Source: Actinomycetes bacterium
GTDB taxonomy: Bacteria > Actinomycetota > Actinomycetes > Actinomycetales > Cellulomonadaceae
DNA: 9,319 bases
Reading direction: 5' to 3'
Assembly (NCBI GenBank): GCA_023388235.1
Contig: JAEWGQ010000167.1
Coordinates: 1 to 9,319, forward strand
Under the pieces are notes generated by a model. The model ran no database searches. It saw nothing but the letters and a program-made list of their open reading frames with translations, and was not told where the DNA came from. This document shows, piece by piece, positions 1-5,235 of this stretch. Every line of letters starts with the position of its first letter. The stretch's first letter is position 1. A program made the position numbers and the translations under genes.

Positions 1-335
1 ACCACGGCCCGCGCCTCGAGCCGGGCGTCGGCCCCGACCTCGCTGCGCGTGCCCACGGTGGACCCGGCGCCGACGCTCGCGCCCCGGCCGACGTGCGCGT
101 GCGCGCCGATCGTCGCGGCGACCTCCACGCGCGCGCCGGGTTCCACCCAGCAGTGCTGCCCGATGCGGGCGCCCGCCTCGACGCGCGCCCCGGGGTCCAC
201 CCACGCCGTCTCGGCGACGTAGGCGCTCGCGTCGACGACCGCACCCTTGGCGACGAGCCCGCCGCCGTTGTCGTGCCGCTGGTAGCGCACGACCGTGCCG
301 TCGTCCAGTTCCAGGTCCTCGTATCGCTTCCTCAT
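1..335 (-). CDS. Hexapeptide-repeat (left-handed beta-helix) protein, 3' part missing
   Basis: Reading leftwards from an ATG at 335, the frame stays open to the window edge (111 codons seen, no stop). After about 30 residues containing LELDDGTVVRYQRHD, the protein becomes a run of imperfect six-residue repeats of the [VIA]-x-x-[GA]-A-x type, such as AWVDPGARVEAGARIGQHCWVEPGARV. This pattern is typical of left-handed parallel beta-helix proteins, a fold shared by acyl/acetyltransferases, gamma-class carbonic anhydrases and some structural proteins. The visible part shows no catalytic signature that separates these, so no reaction is assigned. The gene starts 40 nt after the stop of the fucO-like gene on the same strand, so the two may share a transcript. 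No other in-frame start lies between that stop and 335. The AGG directly before the ATG is too close to be a good ribosome site. The fold is fairly sure, the function unknown. Confidence 0.75.
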   Translation of the reverse strand, partial: MRKRYEDLELDDGTVVRYQRHDNGGGLVAKGAVVDASAYVAETAWVDPGARVEAGARIGQHCWVEPGARVEVAATIGAHAHVGRGASVGAGSTVGTRSEVGADARLEARAV

Positions 336-375
336 CCTGCCGGGTAGAACGCCCGGACCGCGCCGGGTGTTCCCG

Positions 376-1530
376 TCAGCGGAGCAGGCCGCGGTACAGC
401 TCCTCGATCTCCGCCACGGACGCGGGCCGCGGGTTGCCGCCCGCGCACACGTCCTCGGCGGCCGCGCGGGCGAGCGCCGGCAGGTCCTCCTCGCGCGCGC
501 CGATGGCCTCGAGCGTGGTCGGGTTGCCGAGGTCGCGGGTCAGCGCGGCGACCGCCTCGACCGCCGCGGCGCGGGCCTCCTCGATCGGCAGGGTCGCGGC
601 GTCCGGCACGCCGAAGGCGGCGGCGACGTCGCGCAGCTTCTCCCCCGTCGCGGCGGCGTTGAACGCCATGACCGGCGCCAGCAGGATGCCGTTGGCGACG
701 CCGTGCGGGGCGGAGTAGAACGCGCCGAGCGGGTGCGCCATCGCGTGCACCAGGCCGAGCCCGACGTTGGAGTACCCCATGCCCGCGACGTACTGCGCGA
801 GGGCCATGCGCTCCATCGCCTCCGGGTCCCCGTCGGCGGCCGCGCGCAGCGACGCCGCGATCACCTGGATGGCCTTGAGGTGGAACAGGTCGGACAGCTC
901 CCAGGCACCGGCGGTGGTGTAGCCCTCGATGGCGTGCGTGAGCGCGTCGAGGCCCGTCGCGACCTTGAGGGCGCGCGGGGCGGTCGCCATCATCTCGGGG
1001 TCCACGACGGCCAGGACCGGGATGTCGTGCGGGTCGACGCACACGAACTTGCGCTGCCGCTCGGTGTCGGTGATGACGTAGTTGATCGTCGTCTCCGAGG
1101 CGGTGCCGGCGGTGGTCGGCACGGCGACGATCGGCACGGACGGGCGCGTGGTCGCCGCCACGCCCTCGAGCGAGCGCACGTCCTCGAACTCCGGGTTGGC
1201 GGCGATGATGCCGATGGCCTTGCACGTGTCCTGCGGCGAGCCGCCGCCCACGGCGACCAGCACGTCCGCCCCCGAGGCGCGGAAGGCGGCGACGCCGGCC
1301 TGCACGTTCTCGATCGGCGGGTTGGGCAGGACGTCGCTGTACACCTCGTACGGGAACCCGGCGGCGTCCAGCAGCCCGGTGACCCGCGCGGTCACGCCCG
1401 AGGCGACCAGCACCCCGTCGGAGACGACGAACGCCTTCGTGAAGCCGCGCCGGGCGAGCTCGTCCGGGATCACCCCGGTGCTCCCGGCACCGAAGTACGC
1501 GGTCTGGTTCCAGATCATGCGCTGCACCAT
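376..1530 (-). CDS. fucO: Iron-dependent alcohol dehydrogenase, lactaldehyde reductase (FucO) type
   Basis: This 384-residue protein resembles E. coli FucO (about 383 residues) along its whole length. FucO reduces L-lactaldehyde to L-1,2-propanediol with NADH in the cytosol. Visible features are the N-terminal MVQRMIWNQTAYFG; the dinucleotide-binding GGGSPQD (95-101); an Asp at 38, in VVSDG, where FucO has the Asp that favours NAD over NADP; TTAGTASETTINYVITD (139-155); and the four iron ligands D195, H199, H262 and H276, in DALTH and in VHAMAHPLGAFYSAPH. These lie one residue from the FucO ligands. An in-frame ATG exists at 1578, but 1530 is preferred because AGGAAGGGG lies 8 nt before it and the N-terminus then matches FucO. 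No fucose or rhamnose genes are visible nearby, so the substrate in this organism could be a different short aldehyde or diol. Family assignment is strong, physiological role uncertain. Confidence 0.9.
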   Translation of the reverse strand: MVQRMIWNQTAYFGAGSTGVIPDELARRGFTKAFVVSDGVLVASGVTARVTGLLDAAGFPYEVYSDVLPNPPIENVQAGVAAFRASGADVLVAVGGGSPQDTCKAIGIIAANPEFEDVRSLEGVAATTRPSVPIVAVPTTAGTASETTINYVITDTERQRKFVCVDPHDIPVLAVVDPEMMATAPRALKVATGLDALTHAIEGYTTAGAWELSDLFHLKAIQVIAASLRAAADGDPEAMERMALAQYVAGMGYSNVGLGLVHAMAHPLGAFYSAPHGVANGILLAPVMAFNAAATGEKLRDVAAAFGVPDAATLPIEEARAAAVEAVAALTRDLGNPTTLEAIGAREEDLPALARAAAEDVCAGGNPRPASVAEIEELYRGLLR

Positions 1531-1538
1531 GGCGGCAG

Positions 1539-1547
1539 CCCCTTCCT
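1539..1547 (-). promoter_or_regulatory. Ribosome binding site of the fucO-like gene
   Basis: On the minus strand AGGAAGGGG precedes the ATG at 1530 with an 8-nt spacer. No comparable purine-rich site supports the upstream in-frame ATG at 1578, so this site decides the start. Confidence 0.65.
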
Positions 1548-1590
1548 GCGACACGGTCGGTGATCCGTTCCATTGCACCGCGCCGCCTCC

Positions 1591-1619
1591 CCGCGGCCGG
1601 GGGCCGAAGGTCCCCGCGG
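1591..1619 (-). terminator. Possible GC hairpin between lysG and the fucO-like gene
   Basis: Two copies of the self-complementary CCGCGG (1591-1596 and 1614-1619) flank an inner stem with a three-base loop. Read on the minus strand the inner stem is GGGGACC-TTC-GGCCCC, with one A-C mismatch. It lies just after the lysG stop codon and about 60 nt before the fucO start, a plausible place for termination or mRNA stabilisation. There is no T-tract, and GC-rich hairpins arise often by chance at this base composition, so the call is weak. Confidence 0.25.
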
Positions 1620-1623
1620 CAGG

Positions 1624-2511
1624 TCAGCGCAGGTACGCCGCCGCGGCCGCGCGCACGGCCGCACCCGTGCGCTCCAGCGCGGCGGTGCGCAGGGCCTGCT
1701 GCTGCCAGTACAGGGTGACGTCCACGTGCCGCCCCGGGTCGAGGTCGACGAGCACCCCGTCGCGCTCGCCCGCGGCGGCGTCCGGCTCGGGCAGCATCCC
1801 CCACCCCAGGCCCAGGCGGACAGCGAGCGCGAAGTCGGCCGACGCCGGGACGTGGTGCCGGGGCGGGCCCGCGGGGTCGACGCCCCGCTCCCGCAGGTAC
1901 CGGTCCTGCAGGTCGTCCTTGCGGTCGAACACCACGAGCGGCGCGGCGGCGAGCGCCGCGGGCGTGGGCCCGTCCGGCAGGTGCGCGGCGGCCAGGGCGG
2001 CGGCCGCCATCGGGCGGTACCGCAGCACGCCGAGGCGGTGCACCGTGCAGCCCTGCACCGGCCGGTCGTCCGTCGTGATCGCCGCGACGACCGTGCCGTC
2101 CCGCAGCAGCGCGGCGGAGTGGTCCTGGTCCTCGCGGTGCAGGTCGAACAGGACCTCCCCGGCCAGCGGCGCGAGCGCGGGCAGCACCCACGTGCCGAGC
2201 GAGTCCGCGTTCACGGCCACCGGCAGCACCGGGCGCCCCTCCTGGCCGCCCGGGCCGCCGACGGCCGCGCGGGCGTCGGCGGCCAGGCCCAGCACCTGCC
2301 GCGCCAGCCGCAGGTAGACGGCGCCGGCCTCGGTGACCCCGGCGGGCCGGGTGCGGCGCACGAGCACCTGGCCCACCGCGTTCTCCAGGGCGCGGATCCG
2401 CTGGCTCACGGCGGACTGCGTCAGGTGCAGCGCGGCGGCGGCGCCCTCGAACGACCCCTCGTCGACGACGGCCAGCAGCGCGCGCAGCTGCGGCAGGTCC
2501 ACCTCGGCCAC
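1624..2511 (-). CDS. lysG: LysR-family transcriptional regulator, LysG/ArgP type
   Basis: This is a 295-residue LysR-type regulator (ArgP is 297). The N-terminal winged helix-turn-helix covers about residues 5-60, with the core LTQSAVSQRIRALENAVG (30-47). The rest is the ligand-binding domain. VNADSLGTWVLPALAPLAG (100-118) is almost identical to the matching part of E. coli ArgP (VNADSLATWLLPALAP), and FDRKDDLQ (195-202) and LYW (267-269) also match. ArgP and corynebacterial LysG sense lysine and arginine and control the basic amino acid exporter gene argO/lysE. A LysE-type gene lies in this window at 4620-5234, which supports the specific call. The GTG at 2511 is chosen because a G-rich stretch lies about 9 nt before it and the HTH then starts where it does in the family. 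A second in-frame GTG at 2502 is possible. The gene begins 5 nt after the ABC permease stop, so co-transcription with that cassette is likely. Confidence 0.88.
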   Translation of the reverse strand: MAEVDLPQLRALLAVVDEGSFEGAAAALHLTQSAVSQRIRALENAVGQVLVRRTRPAGVTEAGAVYLRLARQVLGLAADARAAVGGPGGQEGRPVLPVAVNADSLGTWVLPALAPLAGEVLFDLHREDQDHSAALLRDGTVVAAITTDDRPVQGCTVHRLGVLRYRPMAAAALAAAHLPDGPTPAALAAAPLVVFDRKDDLQDRYLRERGVDPAGPPRHHVPASADFALAVRLGLGWGMLPEPDAAAGERDGVLVDLDPGRHVDVTLYWQQQALRTAALERTGAAVRAAAAAYLR

Positions 2512-2516
2512 GCCGG

Positions 2517-3182
2517 TCAGCCCCCCGCGCGGGCGGCGCGCCGCCCGTCGAGGCGCCACGACACGGCCGCGGACGCGGCGAGCACCACCACGCCCGCGCC
2601 CAGGCACAGCGCGGCGACCGGGCCCGTGCGGTCCACGAGCCACGCGGCGACGTCCGGCGCCCGGCCGCCCGTGGAGCTCAGCACCAGCCCGACCGCGGTG
2701 GACGCGAGCACGACGGGCAGGAACGCGACCATCCGGCCGCGGGTGTACCCCAGCGCGTAGTACACGGGCAGCTGCAGCCCGGCGAGCACCGCGTAGGTGC
2801 CGAAGCCCACGGCCAGGGCCGTCAGCAGCGCGCCCGCGTCCACGGGCTGCTCCCGGGCCGCCGCGGCGAGGAGCGCGAGGGCCGTGGCGAGGGCGCCGAC
2901 CACCAGGTACACCCCGGCGGCGAACAGGTACCGCGCGGCGACCAGCAGCCCGCGCGGCACGGGCAGCACCGCGCGCAGCGTGTCGAGGTCGTACTTGTCC
3001 CCCACGGCGAAGGGGTACGACGCGGTCGCGGAGCCGAACACCGCGCCGGCCAGCACGACCACGACCGAGTCGGTGGACACCGCCGACAGGATCGCCGCCA
3101 CGCCGACCAGGGGCAGCAGCTGCCGCCGGTAGGGGGACACCGTGCGGACGTCGAGCCGCACGGCCGCGGCGAGGGCGCTCAC
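2517..3182 (-). CDS. ABC-2 type transporter permease (ABC2_membrane_5-like)
   Basis: This 221-residue integral membrane protein has about six hydrophobic segments (roughly 22-38, 40-58, 76-106, 114-136, 150-170 and 188-208). Between the second and third is a conserved-looking stretch, FAVGDKYDLDTLRAVLPVPRG (58-78), followed by LLVAARYLFA. A charged D/E-K before LPV-x-R and an A-RY motif are what I associate with the ABC2_membrane_5 family of small exporter permeases, which work with a separate ATPase and a GntR regulator. The GTG start at 3182 overlaps the ATPase TGA in the four bases GTGA, which implies translational coupling. Two permeases or a homodimer would be needed for a full transporter. 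Only one permease gene is present, so a homodimer is the simplest inference. Substrate unknown; antibiotic or peptide efflux is a guess from family relatives. Confidence 0.82.
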   Translation of the reverse strand: MSALAAAVRLDVRTVSPYRRQLLPLVGVAAILSAVSTDSVVVVLAGAVFGSATASYPFAVGDKYDLDTLRAVLPVPRGLLVAARYLFAAGVYLVVGALATALALLAAAAREQPVDAGALLTALAVGFGTYAVLAGLQLPVYYALGYTRGRMVAFLPVVLASTAVGLVLSSTGGRAPDVAAWLVDRTGPVAALCLGAGVVVLAASAAVSWRLDGRRAARAGG

Positions 3183-4048
3183 GCCGGCACCGCCGTCCGG
3201 GTGCGGCCGCCCAGGTGCACGACGAGCTGGTCGAGGGTCGGGCGCTCGACCACGACGCCCGGGCCGAGCAGCGGCACGTCGTCGGCGGCGACCAGCGCCT
3301 CGACGACGACGTCGGTGCGGCGCGCGCCGAGCAGCGGCACGAGGCCGTCGGCGGGCAGGTCGCCCGGGCCCCCGCGCACCAGGACGTAGGCGTCCATCAG
3401 GTCCTCCTTGGTGCCCGTGCGCAGGACGCGCCCGCCGCCGAGCAGGGTGAGGTGGTCGGCGATCCGCTCCAGGTCGGCGGTGATGTGGGTCGAGAACAGC
3501 ACGCTGCGCCCCTCCGGGACCAGGTAGTCGCCGAGGATGCCGACGAGCTCGTCCCGCGCGACCGGGTCGAGGCCGCTCGTCGGCTCGTCGAGCAGCAGCA
3601 GCCGCGCGTCGTGGGACAGCGCGACGGCGATCTGCAGCTTCATCGTCATGCCGCGCGAGAGCGCCCGGACGCGCGCCGCGGGGTCGAGCTCGAACTCGGC
3701 GAGCAGCGCGGCGTACCGCTGGGGGTCCCAGCGGTCGTAGAACGGGCGCAGGGCGCGCTCGACGTCCCGCAGCCGCCACTCCCCGACCAGGCTGGGGCGG
3801 TCGAGCACCACGCCGAGGTCCTGGCGCAGCGCGTCGGGGGCGGGCAGCGTGCGGCCGAGCACCTCCACGCGGCCGGCGCTGGGGCGCAGCATGCCGATGA
3901 GGGTGCGGATCGTCGTCGTCTTGCCGGCACCGTTCGGCCCGACCAGGCCCATGACGTAGCCGGTGGGCAGCGCGAGGCTGACGTCCTGCAGCGCGAACCC
4001 GCCCACCGGGACGGTGACGTGCTCCATGACCAGCGCGTCGCCGCTCAC
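3179..4048 (-). CDS. ABC transporter ATP-binding protein (YtrB-like)
   Basis: This 289-residue cytosolic ATPase would energise the adjacent permease. Visible motifs are Walker A GPNGAGKT (37-44), a degenerate signature LSRGMTMKLQIAVAL (130-144) with LSRGM in place of LSGGQ, Walker B LLLLDEP (150-156) with the following TSGLD D-loop, and the H-loop His at 188 in FSTHI. The modified signature is typical of GntR-linked exporters such as YtrB, so it is not a defect. Residues after about 215 form a C-terminal extension rich in V, L and G. The GTG at 4048 overlaps the GntR stop as GTGA, mirroring the junction with the permease. An ATG at 4027 would shorten the protein by seven residues and cannot be excluded. 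The middle gene of the cassette. Confidence 0.92.
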   Translation of the reverse strand: MSGDALVMEHVTVPVGGFALQDVSLALPTGYVMGLVGPNGAGKTTTIRTLIGMLRPSAGRVEVLGRTLPAPDALRQDLGVVLDRPSLVGEWRLRDVERALRPFYDRWDPQRYAALLAEFELDPAARVRALSRGMTMKLQIAVALSHDARLLLLDEPTSGLDPVARDELVGILGDYLVPEGRSVLFSTHITADLERIADHLTLLGGGRVLRTGTKEDLMDAYVLVRGGPGDLPADGLVPLLGARRTDVVVEALVAADDVPLLGPGVVVERPTLDQLVVHLGGRTRTAVPA

Positions 4049-4434
4049 CGCCGGGCCCCGTCCGCCTCGGCCAGCACGACGTCGAGCATCTCGACCAGGC
4101 CGTCGCGGTCCACCCCGGCGATCCGGGCGGCGTCCGCGGCGCTGCCGAGCGCGTCCTCGACCCGCCGCAGCAGCTGCTCGCGCACCAGCGCGGTGTCCAC
4201 CGGCAGCACGAAGGCGCCCTTGCCGGGCACCGTCGTGATGAAGCCGGCGGCCTCCAGCTCGGCGTAGGCGCGCGTGGTGGTGATGACCGAGATCCGCAGG
4301 TCCCGGGCGAGCGCGCGGACGGACGGCAGGGCGTCCCCGTCGCGCAGCTCCCCGGCGAGCACGGCGACCTTGACCTGCTCGGCGACCTGCTCGTACAGCG
4401 GGGCCTCCGCGCTGTTCGACACGACGATGCGCAC
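4045..4434 (-). CDS. GntR-family transcriptional regulator, YtrA subfamily
   Basis: This is a short 129-residue regulator. The winged helix-turn-helix (about 12-75) contains PLYEQVAEQVKVAVLAGEL, LPSVRALARDLRIS and the recognition and wing region TTTRAYAELEAAGFITTVPGKGAFV. It is followed by only about 50 residues of helical C-terminus (LVREQLLRRVEDAL), as expected for YtrA members, which have no large effector domain. YtrA-type proteins repress adjacent ABC transporter operons and are relieved by envelope-active compounds. This gene heads such a cassette here. The start is GTG 4434 because GAGGAGGT lies 6 nt upstream. The in-frame ATG at 4458 lies inside the likely operator and lacks a ribosome site. 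Autoregulation through the inverted repeat at 4446-4478 is inferred. Confidence 0.9.
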   Translation of the reverse strand: MRIVVSNSAEAPLYEQVAEQVKVAVLAGELRDGDALPSVRALARDLRISVITTTRAYAELEAAGFITTVPGKGAFVLPVDTALVREQLLRRVEDALGSAADAARIAGVDRDGLVEMLDVVLAEADGARR

Positions 4435-4440
4435 GCCCGC

Positions 4441-4448
4441 ACCTCCTC
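4441..4448 (-). promoter_or_regulatory. Strong ribosome binding site of the GntR gene
   Basis: On the minus strand GAGGAGGT sits 6 nt before the GTG at 4434. It is the best Shine-Dalgarno match seen in the window and fixes the start of the GntR gene. Confidence 0.75.
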
Positions 4449-4478
4449 TACTGTTCATATGCAGTAGGTACAGTAGAG
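4446..4478 (-). promoter_or_regulatory. Likely GntR (YtrA-type) operator over the cassette promoter
   Basis: A perfect 9-bp inverted repeat, CTCTACTGT-N15-ACAGTAGAG, spans 4446-4454 and 4470-4478. A third CAGTAG lies in the spacer (4462-4467), giving an alternative dyad CTACTG-N8-CAGTAG and a direct repeat of CAGTAG with 9-bp spacing. On the minus strand the distal arm contains TACTGT, which fits a TAnnnT -10 box about 35 nt before the GTG at 4434. A repressor here would cover the promoter and part of the 5' leader. The AT content is well above that of the surroundings. Binding by the adjacent GntR protein is inferred from position and symmetry. I see no clear -35 box. Confidence 0.65.
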
Positions 4479-4547
4479 CACCTGCCGGCGACCCCGGCTC
4501 GGGACCTTCGCCCCGGGGACACCGACGCCTGCTGCCGGGACCCCGCG

Positions 4548-4564
4548 CATCAGGGTTGCTGATG
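4548..4564 (+). promoter_or_regulatory. Likely LysG recognition site upstream of lysE
   Basis: CATCAG-N5-CTGATG is a perfect dyad that contains the LysR-type T-N11-A signature (T4550, A4562). Its centre at 4556 is about 64 bp before the inferred lysE transcription start near 4620. That is the classical position of the LysR-family recognition site. Assignment to LysG rests on the gene pair and is an inference. Confidence 0.6.
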
Positions 4565-4576
4565 GGACATCGGGAA

Positions 4577-4590
4577 CAGTCGTTGGACTG
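4577..4590 (+). promoter_or_regulatory. Possible LysG activation site overlapping the lysE -35 region
   Basis: CAGTC-N4-GACTG is a perfect 5-bp dyad centred at 4583.5, about 36 bp before the inferred lysE transcription start. It overlaps the -35 element TTGGAC (4583-4588). LysR-type activators usually contact a weaker second site here when the co-inducer is bound. Its half-sites differ from those of the distal dyad. Confidence 0.45.
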
Positions 4591-4613
4591 ATGGTACGGC
4601 GGCCGCCTACCGT
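4583..4613 (+). promoter_or_regulatory. lysE promoter, apparently leaderless
   Basis: TTGGAC (4583-4588) and TACCGT (4608-4613) are separated by 19 bp. The spacer is slightly long, as is common for activator-dependent promoters. The -10 box ends 6 nt before the GTG at 4620, so transcription would begin at or next to the start codon. No Shine-Dalgarno sequence precedes that GTG, in agreement with a leaderless mRNA. Confidence 0.55.
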
Positions 4614-4619
4614 CGCCGC

Positions 4620-5234
4620 GTGTCCCCCGTCCTCGCCGCCGCCCAGGGCCTCGCGTTCGGCCTGTCGCTCATCGTGGCGATCGGCGCCCAGAACGCGTTC
4701 GTGCTGCGGGTGGGACTGCGCCGGACGCACGTGCTGCCCGTCGTCGCGGTGTGCGCCGCGTCCGACGCCGCGCTCATCGCGGCGGGCGTCGGCGGCCTCG
4801 GCGCGCTCGTCGACCGCGCGCCGGGCGTCCTGGTCGCCGCGCGGCTCGGGGGCGCGGCGTTCCTGCTCGGCTACGCGGTCGTCGCGGCGCGGCGCGCGTG
4901 GCGGCCGCCGGGGTCGCTCGCCCCCGAGGACGCACCGGCGCCCGCGGGGCCGTGGCCCGTGGTCGCGACCTGCCTCGCGCTCACCTGGCTCAACCCGCAC
5001 GTGTACCTGGACACCGTGGTGCTGCTCGGCTCCGTGGCGGGCACCCACGGCGACCTGCGCTGGTGGTTCGGGGCCGGCGCCGCCGCCGGCAGCGTCCTGT
5101 GGTTCGCCGGCCTCGGGTTCGGCGCGCGGCTGCTGCGGCCGCTGTTCGCCCGGCCCGGGGCCTGGCGGGTGCTGGACGCGGCCATCGCCCTGGTGATGGT
5201 CGCCGTGGCCGCGGGCCTGCTGGCCGGCCTGTGA
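4620..5234 (+). CDS. lysE: LysE/ArgO-type basic amino acid exporter
   Basis: This 204-residue inner-membrane protein has about six hydrophobic segments. It carries the family landmarks GAQNAFVLR (22-30; LysE has GPQNVLVIK), SDAAL (48-52), [18 protein letters not shown] (77-94) and [20 protein letters not shown] (121-140), followed by a [11 protein letters not shown] segment and a C-terminal hydrophobic helix. LysE and ArgO export L-lysine and L-arginine, and protect cells when basic amino acids build up from peptide breakdown. It lacks the longer acidic loop of C. glutamicum LysE and has a shorter Pro/Ala linker at about 97-112. The GTG at 4620 is preferred because it fits a leaderless promoter and gives the usual N-terminus. 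The gene ends one base before the stop of the convergent permease gene. The LysG-type regulator at 1624-2511 is its likely activator. Export of other amino acids cannot be excluded. Confidence 0.9.
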   Translation: MSPVLAAAQGLAFGLSLIVAIGAQNAFVLRVGLRRTHVLPVVAVCAASDAALIAAGVGGLGALVDRAPGVLVAARLGGAAFLLGYAVVAARRAWRPPGSLAPEDAPAPAGPWPVVATCLALTWLNPHVYLDTVVLLGSVAGTHGDLRWWFGAGAAAGSVLWFAGLGFGARLLRPLFARPGAWRVLDAAIALVMVAVAAGLLAGL

Positions 5235-5235
5235 C

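Noticed and set aside
352..367. CCCGG-N6-CCGGG hairpin between the fucO-like gene and the hexapeptide-repeat gene as a terminator
   Set aside because: It has only 5 bp of stem and no T-tract, and such GC stems are common by chance here. The 40-nt gap fits co-transcription.
295..1563. Long plus-strand frame opposite the fucO-like gene
   Set aside because: It is rich in R, G, A, H and D, has no recognisable domain and lies antisense to a clear FucO homologue. At this GC content long open antisense frames are expected.
332..2191. Minus-strand frame of 619 codons spanning the fucO and lysG genes
   Set aside because: Alternate-frame shadow with Arg/Gly/Ala-rich composition. It overlaps two well-supported genes in a different frame.
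3183..4442. Upstream part of the permease reading frame extending to 4442
   Set aside because: The frame is open through the ATPase and GntR genes, but the translation there is a low-complexity shadow. The true permease start is the GTG at 3182.
4435..4458. ATG at 4458 as start of the GntR gene
   Set aside because: It lies inside the inverted repeat, has no ribosome site, and adds eight residues not typical of the family. GTG 4434 has a strong ribosome site.
4455..5048. Minus-strand frame opposite lysE
   Set aside because: It has no recognisable domain and is antisense to a clear LysE-family gene.
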